NCBI RefSeq assembly: GCF_003226345.1 | Contig: NZ_PDOF01000001.1 | Coordinates: forward strand, 1,674,001 to 1,738,000 | Reading direction: 5' to 3' | Origin: Alteribacter lacisalsi | GTDB lineage: Bacteria > Bacillota > Bacilli > Bacillales > Salisediminibacteriaceae | DNA length: 64,000 bases | Shown: positions 19,126 to 27,020 of the stretch, one piece after another | Numbering within the stretch: the stretch's first letter is position 1 | Layout: each line of letters starts with the position of its first letter | Made by a program: the position numbers and the translations under genes | The notes under the pieces: generated by a model | Seen by the model: the letters and a program-made list of their open reading frames with translations, nothing else | Told to the model about the DNA's origin: nothing | Databases searched by the model: none

Positions 19126-19407
19126 CTAACTTTTCACACCGATTAGAATAAGGAGAACACCGGTAAAAATCACGGCGATTTTCCAGAATGACAGACTGTC
19201 TGCCAGTGCGTATACACCTATGGTTACGCTCAGAATCAATACGGCAGGTCCGACAACTGCAAGAATGGCGTTAAGCACAAGGGCTTTTTCTACACTGTTA
19301 AATTTCATGATCAGCGCTGCCACTGTCAGTTCGGTAAGACCTGAAAATACTCTGAGAAGCACCATGACAACTACAGCTGTTTCAAGGCCTGTGATCCAGC
19401 CTTTCAT
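19126..19407 (-). CDS. yqhV: Conserved membrane protein YqhV
   Basis: A 93-residue protein with three hydrophobic segments (about residues 8-26, 33-58 and 72-90). It matches YqhV of bacilli (LRVFSGLTELTVAALIM, LVLNAILAVVGPAVLILSVTIGVY, IFTGVLLILIGV). GAGGTG stands five bases before the ATG at 19407. It lies upstream of spoIIIAA, the conserved place; function is unknown. Confidence 0.85.
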   Translation of the reverse strand: MKGWITGLETAVVVMVLLRVFSGLTELTVAALIMKFNSVEKALVLNAILAVVGPAVLILSVTIGVYALADSLSFWKIAVIFTGVLLILIGVKS

Positions 19408-19593
19408 TCCATCACCTCGCAATCTGTCCACCTTTACTCATACTTATGAGGCCTGTCTCCGAAAGAGAACCGGCAGAGGGAGAGAAGACTGGCGGGGATG
19501 GTTCGGTTGTAATAAGACATTGTCGGGTTGCTGAACCGTCTACTTTACAGAAATTAAATTATGTAAACAAAATATCGGACTTATTGATCAAAA

Positions 19594-19771
19594 GGATCTG
19601 TTAAATTCTCATGTTGATTTTTCTATCGTTGATTGAAGCGAACGCGCGACACTCCTGCGTGAACAGCGCCGGCTGAAGACCCCGCAGGGCGCTCTTCCCG
19701 AGGAGGCTGAAGCGGTGCCCGCGGAAAGGGAGGGCAGTGTGCGGAAATCAACAACAGACTTTAACAGAGCC
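19594..19771. mobile_element. MITE-like element, copy 2 (inverted relative to copy 1)
   Basis: 178 bp from GGATCTGTTAA (one mismatch to the 13550 element's end) to TTAACAGAGCC, with the same interior (GATTGAAGCGAA, GAGGAGGCTGAAG, CCCGCGGAAAGGGAGG). It lies 6 bp beyond the T-run of the efp terminator. No clear target duplication is visible. The rest of the gap between yqhV and efp (19408-19593) holds nothing recognisable. Confidence 0.7.
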
Positions 19772-19777
19772 AACCAT

Positions 19778-19823
19778 AAAAAAAACGCCCCGGGGCTCCC
19801 CATAATGGGAACCTGCCGGAGCG
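19778..19823 (-). terminator. Intrinsic terminator of efp
   Basis: CGCTCCGG pairs with CCGGGGCG (one G-T pair) around a second stem, followed on the minus strand by eight T. Confidence 0.8.
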
Positions 19824-19839
19824 GTCTCTAATCATTAAA

Positions 19840-20397
19840 TTACGCACGTGATACGTATTTTCCTTCTCTGGTGTCAATAACAAGAACGTCACCCTGGTTA
19901 ATAAAGAACGGCACCTGAACGGTAAGGCCCGTTTCAAGAGTAGCAGGCTTTGTCCCGCCTGAGGCTGTGTCCCCTTTAATACCGGGTTCGGTTTCCGTTA
20001 CTTCAAGCTCGACACTTAACGGAACGTCAACGCCGATGGTTTCACCCTGATAGATCATGATCTGAACTTCCATGTTCTCTTTAAGATAATTCAACTGATT
20101 CTTGATCCGTTCTTCGGGAAGTTCAAGCTGCTCATAAGACGAGGTATCCATGAACGTATGCGTTCCTGCGCTGGCATACAGATACTGCATTTTGTGGTTT
20201 TCCATATGGGCTTTGCCTACTTTTTCGCCTGCGCGGAACGTGCGCTCCTGAATGCTGCCGTTACGCAGATTTCTAAGTTTGGAACGAACAAAAGCCGCTC
20301 CTTTTCCCGGTTTAACATGCTGAAAATCAATAACCTGCCAGATTCCGTTGTCTACCTCAATTGTAAGACCAGTTTTAAAGTCGTTTACTGAAATCAT
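19840..20397 (-). CDS. efp: Translation elongation factor P
   Basis: Relieves ribosomes stalled at polyproline stretches. It has 185 residues and three beta-barrel domains; the modifiable lysine is Lys32 in [12 protein letters not shown], as in bacilli where it receives a 5-aminopentanol group. The C-terminal signature [21 protein letters not shown] is present. It follows the peptidase gene by about 50 bp, the usual yqhT-efp pair. Confidence 0.97.
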   Translation of the reverse strand: MISVNDFKTGLTIEVDNGIWQVIDFQHVKPGKGAAFVRSKLRNLRNGSIQERTFRAGEKVGKAHMENHKMQYLYASAGTHTFMDTSSYEQLELPEERIKNQLNYLKENMEVQIMIYQGETIGVDVPLSVELEVTETEPGIKGDTASGGTKPATLETGLTVQVPFFINQGDVLVIDTREGKYVSRA

Positions 20398-20446
20398 CTT
20401 TATTTCCTCCCAATTTTTCGTACAGCATGTCTGCCGTTATCGAAAT

Positions 20447-21514
20447 TTATTCTCCCAGAACGAGCAGTTCCTTAGTGGACTTGGACAGACATTCGTTGCC
20501 GTTATCTGTTACTACAGCATCGTCTTCAATTCTCGTGCCGCCGGTACCGGCCACATAAATCCCAGGTTCCACAGTAACAACCATACCCGGTTTAAGAACA
20601 AGATCGGATTTAAAGGACAGTCCCGGTCCTTCGTGAACCTCCATCCCCATACCATGCCCCGTTGAGTGTCCAAAGTACTCACCGTAGCCCTGTTCTTTAA
20701 TGTAATCACGTGTAAGTGCATCTGCCTGAATACCGGTAATTCCGGCTTTCAGACCTTCCATCCCCTTAAGCTGCGCCTGCAGCACGGTATCGTAGATCTT
20801 CTTCAGTTCATCACTGACTTCTCCTACTGCAACCGTCCGGGTAATATCCGAGCAGTATCCTTTGTAATAAGCCCCGAAATCCAGGGTAACAAGCTCCCCG
20901 CGCTCAATCTTCTTTTCGCTCGCTACACCGTGCGGCAGAGCAGAACGATAGCCGGAAGCTACGATAATATCAAAAGATGAAGAAACCGCTCCGCGCTTTC
21001 TCATAAAGAATTCCAGTTCATTGGAGACATCAATCTCCCTGACACCAGGCCGGATGTAGCTTTGAATGTGAGAGAATGCCGCATCGGCAATTTCCACAGC
21101 TTCACGGATTGTCTGAAGTTCGTTTTCATCTTTAATCATCCGAAGTTTTTCAACCATGCCGCTTACCGGCACCAGTTCGCCATTAATGACGTTATTGTAT
21201 GTATCAAATGTGCCGTAAGTCATATGATCTTTTTCAAAGCCGAGCCGCTTAATTCCAAGTGCCTCAGCCTGGGCTGCGACCTCTTCATGTAGCGGTTTTG
21301 TATGCTGGACTACATGGAAGCCTTCCGCCTGCTCCCCCGCCTGTTCCACGTATCTGAAATCAGTAATAAAGACCGCTCCTGCATCTGAAATAACCGCAGC
21401 TCCTGCAGAACCTGTGAAACCGGTCATGTAGCGCCGGTTTGTCGGGCTCATAATGAGAATACCGTCAATTTCCTTTTCAGCAAATACTGCTCTCAGTTTT
21501 TCAAGTCTGGACAT
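20447..21514 (-). CDS. yqhT: Xaa-Pro aminopeptidase/dipeptidase (M24 family)
   Basis: A 355-residue metallopeptidase that removes N-terminal residues before proline. It has an N-terminal creatinase-like domain (PTNRRYMTGFTGSAGAAVI) and a C-terminal pita-bread domain. Metal ligands are visible in LDFGAYYKGYCSDITRT, FGHSTGHGMGMEVHEGPGL, VTVEPGIYV and RIEDDAVV. The start at 21514 follows AAAGGAGGAGATCCGG; 25 upstream codons in frame overlap aroQ and are not used. Confidence 0.93.
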   Translation of the reverse strand: MSRLEKLRAVFAEKEIDGILIMSPTNRRYMTGFTGSAGAAVISDAGAVFITDFRYVEQAGEQAEGFHVVQHTKPLHEEVAAQAEALGIKRLGFEKDHMTYGTFDTYNNVINGELVPVSGMVEKLRMIKDENELQTIREAVEIADAAFSHIQSYIRPGVREIDVSNELEFFMRKRGAVSSSFDIIVASGYRSALPHGVASEKKIERGELVTLDFGAYYKGYCSDITRTVAVGEVSDELKKIYDTVLQAQLKGMEGLKAGITGIQADALTRDYIKEQGYGEYFGHSTGHGMGMEVHEGPGLSFKSDLVLKPGMVVTVEPGIYVAGTGGTRIEDDAVVTDNGNECLSKSTKELLVLGE

Positions 21515-21944
21515 CCGGATCTCCTCCTTTAAAATAGTGAAGCGCCAGTTTGTAGCCTTCAAACCCGAATCCGGTAATCTGGCCTGCACAAACGGCTGCC
21601 GTCACTGATACATGCCTGAATGGCTCTCTCTGATGAACATTTGAAATATGCACTTCTACAGCAGGTACCCTGACAGCGGCAATCGCATCCCTGATCGCAT
21701 AGCTGTAGTGGGTAAAAGCACCAGGATTAATCACAATTCCCTCAGCTTTTTGATCCGCCTCATGAATCCAGTCAATCAGATCTCCTTCATGATTGGACTG
21801 CTTTGCAACAAGATCAATTCCGTATTCACCCGCAAAAGCAGCAAGTTCCTTTTCAAGGTCTGAAAGCGTTTTCGCGCCGTAGACATCAGGCTCTCTCATT
21901 CCAAGACGGTTCATGTTCGGTCCGTTAAGCAGATAGATTTTCAT
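21501..21944 (-). CDS. aroQ: 3-dehydroquinate dehydratase, type II
   Basis: Third step of the shikimate pathway. At 147 residues it is the type II size. LLNGPNMNRLGMREPDVYG holds the catalytic Tyr/Arg loop, INPGAFTHYSYAIRDAI the Asn/His region, and VEVHISNVHQREPFRHVSV the second His. The start at 21944 precedes MKIYLLNGPN. It overlaps the yqhT start by 14 nt. Confidence 0.96.
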   Translation of the reverse strand: MKIYLLNGPNMNRLGMREPDVYGAKTLSDLEKELAAFAGEYGIDLVAKQSNHEGDLIDWIHEADQKAEGIVINPGAFTHYSYAIRDAIAAVRVPAVEVHISNVHQREPFRHVSVTAAVCAGQITGFGFEGYKLALHYFKGGDPDVQT

Positions 21945-22012
21945 CTCGTCATCACACCTGTCGGAAATGGTAAAAAAATAGAATGCTCCACGGAACATTC
22001 TACCACAGCTCT

Positions 22013-22516
22013 TCAGCTTTGAATAGATTCACCCTCAGCCCGAAGCCGTTCATCGTACTCATACGCAACCGAATATCCGATGAATGCGCCGTAAAGCACA
22101 TACAGACACAGCGTCGTAATCAGGGTATTTACATCCATTCTGGTCAAGGGGTCCACACCGGGAAACATAGGATTGAACGCTCCGAAAACAATCGCCCAGA
22201 GAACAAAGCCGAAAACTGCCCCCGGCCACATTTTATTGATTTTCACAAAAACGATTCTGTAGATAAAAGCAACACCGATGGAAATAATCCCAATGGCCAG
22301 AATACCAATCAACTGACCAAGCCAGCCATTTTTCCAGTCCGGAAGCGCCCAGGGAAGCAGGATCATCGATGGCCCCACCCTGGTAAAACTGAATACATAG
22401 GCCACATATGCGAGCGCGCTCCAGAATACTCCCCCAAAAAAACCGATCACAGCCACTGTTGCGTGATAGGAGAGGGCTTCTTCAGTATTGTTCTGTTCTT
22501 GCTTTCCGTTACTCAC
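22013..22516 (-). CDS. yqhR: Membrane protein YqhR (FigP-type)
   Basis: A 167-residue protein with about four membrane helices (roughly residues 18-40, 55-83, 95-112 and 127-147). It matches YqhR of bacilli (AVIGFFGGVFWSALAY, LPWALPDWKNGWLGQLIG, LITTLCLYVLYGAFIGYSVAYEYDE). YqhR has been reported, as FigP, to form a spore-membrane ion-channel complex with SpoVAF; a SpoVAF-like gene lies elsewhere in this window. GAGGTG precedes a GTG start at 22516; an ATG at 22522 is the alternative. Confidence 0.85.
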   Translation of the reverse strand: MSNGKQEQNNTEEALSYHATVAVIGFFGGVFWSALAYVAYVFSFTRVGPSMILLPWALPDWKNGWLGQLIGILAIGIISIGVAFIYRIVFVKINKMWPGAVFGFVLWAIVFGAFNPMFPGVDPLTRMDVNTLITTLCLYVLYGAFIGYSVAYEYDERLRAEGESIQS

Positions 22517-22864
22517 CTTCATCACCTCGCTTGGTATTATGTCCCATATGCGCTGTTTTAACGCGTTTTTCCTGGTAAATGTGTGTAGAAGCCACGGGCC
22601 GGGGGAATAGTATTGCAGGATCGATTCTTTTGTCGAATGCTTACCTCTCCTGTGTGATTGGAGGTATTTCCTTTTATCATGTAGAATAGGTAAAAACAGC
22701 AGTACAATCCTGCTGGGGCTGGTTCTAATAAGGTACTGATATTTTAGGGTGCTGCTCGCGGAAAACATCGCCTGCAGCGTAATGAAACAATCATCTTCAG
22801 TGTAAAGAGCACTCCTTTAAGAGCACTCCTTTAAGAACCGCAGAAAATTGTAACAGACAGGCTG
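22517..22864. other. Divergent intergenic region yqhR/yqhQ
   Basis: 348 bp between divergent genes, expected to hold both promoters. A perfect 14-bp tandem duplication (unit AAGAGCACTCCTTT, 22805-22832) lies just before yqhQ and may add spare ribosome-like or hairpin sequence. I see no recognisable RNA element. Confidence 0.4.
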
Positions 22865-23824
22865 GTGACACCATTGAGCAAACAAACAGATACTCCTGCA
22901 TACGGCGGACAAGCCGTCATGGAAGGGGTAATGTTCGGCGGGAAGAACACAACTGTAACCGCAATCCGCCGAAAAGATGAGAGTCTTGATTTTTTTGAAG
23001 TAAAGAAGAAAAAACGGCCCTGGGTTGAGAAACTTAAGAAGATCCCTTTTATTAGAGGTGTAGCAGCCATTGTTGAGGCTAGCGCCAACGGCACAAAGCA
23101 CCTGAACTTTTCAACAGAGCGCTATGACGTCGATCCTAAAGACGATGATCAGATCGAAAAGACAGAGCAGACCTCAAAACTCACGATGATACTTGGTGTG
23201 GCTGCTGTAGGTGTACTCACATTTATATTCGGCAAGCTAATATTCACTGCCCTGCCGGCTGCACTCGCAGAGCTTTTCCGTCCGGTCTTTCCGGGCCACG
23301 TTGCACAGAATCTCATTGAGGGCTTTATCAAACTCGTCTTTCTTTTATCGTATATTTACATTATCAGTCTGACTCCGATGATTAAGCGTGTGTTCCAGTA
23401 TCACGGTGCAGAACATAAAGTCATTAATGCTTTTGAAAATAATAAGGAACTTACGGTCCGTAATGTACAGGACCAGTCCCGTCTGCATTACCGCTGCGGG
23501 AGCAGTTTTATCCTTTTTACAGTCATCGTCGGGGTGTTCATTTATCTGACTGTTCCTTCCGAACCTCTTTGGGAACGCCTGACCTACCGAATCGTACTGA
23601 TTCCTGTTGTACTTGGCGCCTCCTATGAAGTGCTGCAGCTCACTAACAAAGTACGGAACGTCCCTGCACTAAAATGGCTCGGCTATCCTGGACTATGGCT
23701 TCAGCTCCTGACCACGAAGGAACCAAAGGATGATCAGGTGGAAGTTGCCATTGCATCCTTTGAGGAAATGCGTAAGCGGGATACGGCACCTGTGAAGGAT
23801 AATCTTCAGGACCGTATCGTATGA
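22865..23824 (+). CDS. yqhQ: DUF1385 membrane protein YqhQ
   Basis: A 319-residue protein with the family's N-terminal AYGGQAVMEGVMFGG, membrane segments near residues 100-125 and 150-175, and the hallmark YHGAEHKVINAFE near residue 180. Further membrane helices lie near residues 215-235 and 245-260. Function is unknown. A GTG (22865) and a TTG (22874) are both possible starts; neither has a strong ribosome-binding site. A second DUF1385 protein, fused to another domain, is encoded at 47661-48737. Confidence 0.88.
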   Translation: MTPLSKQTDTPAYGGQAVMEGVMFGGKNTTVTAIRRKDESLDFFEVKKKKRPWVEKLKKIPFIRGVAAIVEASANGTKHLNFSTERYDVDPKDDDQIEKTEQTSKLTMILGVAAVGVLTFIFGKLIFTALPAALAELFRPVFPGHVAQNLIEGFIKLVFLLSYIYIISLTPMIKRVFQYHGAEHKVINAFENNKELTVRNVQDQSRLHYRCGSSFILFTVIVGVFIYLTVPSEPLWERLTYRIVLIPVVLGASYEVLQLTNKVRNVPALKWLGYPGLWLQLLTTKEPKDDQVEVAIASFEEMRKRDTAPVKDNLQDRIV

Positions 23825-23898
23825 TAATATTAATGAACCCTTTCAGCCAGTTATAAAAAGCGAAGTTTATGTATGACAAAAAATCCGGAGGTGTATGT

Positions 23899-24312
23899 AT
23901 GCTGCGTTCATTTCATCCTTTGCTGCTCGTTTTGTTTGCCTTGGCGATTGTCGGCGTCGGGTCGCGCCTTTTCTCCGATCCGGCCGGTTTCTTTGTGAGC
24001 ATTCTCGTTATGATTGGTGTGGCGACTCTTCTGTTTCTTCTGTTCCGCCATTTTATCATGCCGCGTATGGCAAACTCAGGTTACGGACAACGGTATCAGG
24101 CGCAGGGGCAGGGCATGCAGGCCCGCCACTCCGGATATGCCCAGGCGGCTCGTAAACAGTCGCCTCAGATGCAGGCAAAAGCAAAAAAAGGGAAGCAGCC
24201 TCAGAAAAAGCGCTCTTCCCGTCCATTAATTAAAAGACAATCTGATGTTCAACTTCGCGTGATTGAGGGAAAGAAAAATAAAAGCAAGAAAAAGAACCGG
24301 GCATTGTTTTAA
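23899..24312 (+). CDS. yqhP: Conserved hypothetical protein YqhP
   Basis: A 137-residue protein with two closely spaced membrane helices (about residues 5-22 and 28-50). A Gln/Gly/Ala-rich then strongly basic tail ends SRPLIKRQSDVQLRVIEGKKNKSKKKNRALF, the YqhP pattern. The start at 23899 lies seven bases after GGAGG. It is 75 bp after yqhQ and probably co-transcribed. The basic tail suggests contact with nucleic acid or phospholipid. Confidence 0.75.
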   Translation: MLRSFHPLLLVLFALAIVGVGSRLFSDPAGFFVSILVMIGVATLLFLLFRHFIMPRMANSGYGQRYQAQGQGMQARHSGYAQAARKQSPQMQAKAKKGKQPQKKRSSRPLIKRQSDVQLRVIEGKKNKSKKKNRALF

Positions 24313-24408
24313 TCGCTTGGTTCTTTTTCATAGGGATTTGTGCGTGCAGGGGGATAGGAATACTCCCGATGGACAGATCCTATGATTTACCGTGAGGAGA
24401 GGAACCTA

Positions 24409-25230
24409 ATGACATCATTTAACGACTCGCTTTACTATTTTACAGCTGATTTCATCCCGTCCGCACAAATTGATCTCATCTTCCTCATCATTATTGCCCT
24501 GATTTTCTGGACATGGAATAAAACAACCGGGTTTCAGCTTCTTTTTCTACTGTCTTTGTCTGTCTCCATCGCTCACATTATTCAGCTCTTTCTTCCTGCC
24601 ATATATGTAGGGCAGGAACAACTCCCCTTGACCCACACAACTGTACAGGCAGTAACGACTTTCTTTGCTTTTTTTATCCCTCTTGCCAAAAATCGTCTGG
24701 AACTGGCTGCCGTCCTGGGTCCGGTAATGGCCGTTTCCGTTACCTTTCTCCTTTTTACAGGGGTTCCTGTCTTTTCCCTTGTGGGAGCAATCATCATCGG
24801 CGGATTCATCGTCTACGGATTTTATCGCAGTTTTGACTGGATCGGGGCTATGCCCGACCGCTATGTGATGGCATTTGCCATTGTGCTGCCGGCTTTTCTG
24901 GCTGGAATCATTTACCCTCATACTGCCTATCTCCTGCATGCCGGCTATCTTTTAGGAGCAGGGATCGGCGTTTCTCTGGAATTTGTAAAAGTCAGAATGA
25001 ACGTTTCTGCAGCCGGTTTTTCAAAGCGCCTGCCTGCCGCAGCAGCCGGTCTCGCAGGCATTGCGGCACTGAACATCTTTGCCCCATTCCTGTTTTCTCC
25101 CCTTCCCCTGCCGCTTTTAGCCCAGGGTATTGCAACAGGTCTGTGGATTACCATTGTCCTTCCTATTCTCCTTGTGTCACTGAAGATTTATGAGCAGGAA
25201 GGAAAGGGGAAAATTATCAGTTCCAGCTAA
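24409..25230 (+). CDS. Polytopic membrane protein, possibly degenerate PAP2-like
   Basis: A 273-residue protein with about seven hydrophobic segments. The stretch LPLTHTTVQAVTTFFAFF is reminiscent of the phosphatase motif PSGH followed by a helix, and a later GVPVFSLVGAIIIGGFIVYG resembles the helix after the second PAP2 motif. The catalytic Arg and His residues are absent, so enzymatic activity is doubtful. GAGGAGAGGAACCTA precedes the ATG. Its end overlaps the convergent patatin-like gene by 4 nt. Confidence 0.6.
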   Translation: MTSFNDSLYYFTADFIPSAQIDLIFLIIIALIFWTWNKTTGFQLLFLLSLSVSIAHIIQLFLPAIYVGQEQLPLTHTTVQAVTTFFAFFIPLAKNRLELAAVLGPVMAVSVTFLLFTGVPVFSLVGAIIIGGFIVYGFYRSFDWIGAMPDRYVMAFAIVLPAFLAGIIYPHTAYLLHAGYLLGAGIGVSLEFVKVRMNVSAAGFSKRLPAAAAGLAGIAALNIFAPFLFSPLPLPLLAQGIATGLWITIVLPILLVSLKIYEQEGKGKIISSS

Positions 25231-26123
25231 TGGCTCCATTTTTTCAGGAAGGCCTCCGTATGCATTTCACCCTGGAGAACCAGATTTTTTTTCTGTTCAT
25301 CTGTGAGGGCAAAGTCTGTTGTTTTCACTCCCTGGACAGGAATAAAAACCACATCCTTTGCAAGATCTCTTGAAATATAGCGCTGATCGTGTGCAGTCCT
25401 CATCGTTTCCACCATGGCATAGGTAAACTGCATCGCATTTTTAATTTTTCTCGGCTGTGTCTCTTCCAGTTCAGGGCTGAGTCTAAAGCCGAGTACCGGC
25501 CTGGTAAGGCGCTTCTGGTTCCTTTTTTTATAGATCCACATGGGAAAATTGCTGAGCACGCCACCATCTACTATATAACTTGCCTTCACTCTTCCGTCGT
25601 ATATTTTGACCGGTTCGAAAAAGAAGGGAATGCTGCAGCTCATCCGTATCGCTCTTGCGACTGAGAATTTTTCGGGAATCCGGCCGTACATAGGCAAATC
25701 ATCCGGCAGTACGACGTAGCGACCGTTTGTAATATCAGAAGCTACCATTTTTAAAGAACCTTCGGGCAAATCCTCGAAAGTGGAAACATTCTTCCGTTTC
25801 AGCACCTCAATCAGCCAGTTTTCAAACTCCGATCCCTTGTATAGGCCGATTTTTCGGTACATAGTGAGCCACCTCAGAAACGGAAAAGGGAACATGGCTC
25901 GGCGTGGATCAAGAAGCTGCTTCAGGTCCATCTCAGATAAAAGGTCGTAAATTTCCCCGCCAGTAAAACCGGCGCTTATAAAAGCAGCCGTAACCGCTCC
26001 CGCACTCGTTCCGGCTACCCTTTCAAATTCGATTCCTTTTTTCTCAAGTACGTTAAGTGCTCCTGCGAATGCCAGCCCCCGAACCCCGCCTCCTGCGAAA
26101 ATGCCGTCCACCTTCACGCACAC
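25227..26123 (-). CDS. yqhO: Patatin-like phospholipase YqhO
   Basis: A 298-residue lipid acyl hydrolase of the bacterial patatin family. The oxyanion hole GGGVRGLAFAGAL lies near residue 11, the nucleophile serine in GTSAGAV near residue 39, and the catalytic Asp in VDGGVLSNFP near residue 186. No signal peptide, so it likely acts inside the cell. It is encoded convergently with the preceding membrane protein. Substrate unknown. Confidence 0.88.
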   Translation of the reverse strand: MCVKVDGIFAGGGVRGLAFAGALNVLEKKGIEFERVAGTSAGAVTAAFISAGFTGGEIYDLLSEMDLKQLLDPRRAMFPFPFLRWLTMYRKIGLYKGSEFENWLIEVLKRKNVSTFEDLPEGSLKMVASDITNGRYVVLPDDLPMYGRIPEKFSVARAIRMSCSIPFFFEPVKIYDGRVKASYIVDGGVLSNFPMWIYKKRNQKRLTRPVLGFRLSPELEETQPRKIKNAMQFTYAMVETMRTAHDQRYISRDLAKDVVFIPVQGVKTTDFALTDEQKKNLVLQGEMHTEAFLKKWSH

Positions 26124-26361
26124 CCCTCCTTACTTCATTGTAACGATGGAGGGGTAAAAAAATGCTCGTTTTTTGTGAAAACAGCTCGTACATTGGGATA
26201 GAGGCAGTACAAAAGCCTTTAGTCATGTAAACGCTGCTTCAGATCCGGGCTGCTATGGTCCTCAATATAGGTCAGGCGAGTCACTCAGGCTTGCCGGCAT
26301 CACCAGGGAACGGGCAGCGCGAAGCATAGCTTCTGTTTAATTTAATTCAGTGCAGCCAAAT

Positions 26362-26397
26362 TAAAAAAGCAGTCAAACCAATCTGGTTATGACTGCT
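26362..26397 (-). terminator. Intrinsic terminator overlapping the end of mntR
   Basis: AGCAGTCA / TGACTGCT with the mntR stop codon inside the hairpin, followed on the minus strand by six T. The 26124-26361 gap to its left holds nothing else I recognise. Confidence 0.85.
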
Positions 26398-26818
26398 CCA
26401 TTTCTTCACTTTTTTTCTGGACGAGACGTAGTTCCTCCACACGCTTCGGCTCTTCATCGAAGTACTGCACGAGGTCACCTATCCTGTCAATCGCATCCCA
26501 ACTCAGGTGGTGTTCGATCCCCTCTACATCCTCATAAATCGTTTCTCCGTCCACTCCGATTATCCGCATGAATTCCTCAAGCAGGTCGTGACGGTACACG
26601 AGACGCTTGCCAATTTTCTTCCCTTTGGGCGTTAAAACGAGCCCTCTGTATTTCTCATAAATGAGGTACTCTTTTTTATCTAGCTTCTGTACCATTTTAG
26701 TAACAGAAGACGGATGTACATCAAGTGTTTCCGCAATGTCGGAAACCCGGGCATAGCCCTTTTCTTCTATAAGAAGGTAAATTCTTTCCAGGTAATCTTC
26801 CATACTAGGTGTTGGCAT
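26387..26818 (-). CDS. mntR: Manganese-dependent transport repressor MntR
   Basis: A DtxR-family winged-helix regulator that senses Mn2+ and represses manganese uptake. At 143 residues it lacks the SH3-like tail, as expected for MntR. The DNA-binding part is [30 protein letters not shown]. Metal ligands are visible in [16 protein letters not shown] and [14 protein letters not shown]. The start at 26818 follows GGAGGGGACACA. Confidence 0.96.
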   Translation of the reverse strand: MPTPSMEDYLERIYLLIEEKGYARVSDIAETLDVHPSSVTKMVQKLDKKEYLIYEKYRGLVLTPKGKKIGKRLVYRHDLLEEFMRIIGVDGETIYEDVEGIEHHLSWDAIDRIGDLVQYFDEEPKRVEELRLVQKKSEEMEQS

Positions 26819-26965
26819 TGTGTCCCCTCCAGACATCCCCATTGAAAAGCGTTGCACCACAATTTATGTATTTTGTTTGCTCCACAGCTGCTGCAGGCCG
26901 ATTTTCATTGTCTGTTCAGTATACTATAAATCGAAGACAGGTACTACCTGCCGCCAAATTAACAG

Positions 26966-27007
26966 AAAAAAAGAACTGCCCGCCGGAGGTGGCCGGAACA
27001 GTTCTTT
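26966..27007 (-). terminator. Intrinsic terminator of nrdJ
   Basis: AGAACTG / CAGTTCT with an inner CCGGCC / GGCGGG arm, followed by seven T on the minus strand. Confidence 0.85.
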
Positions 27008-27020
27008 CACCAGTTATCTT

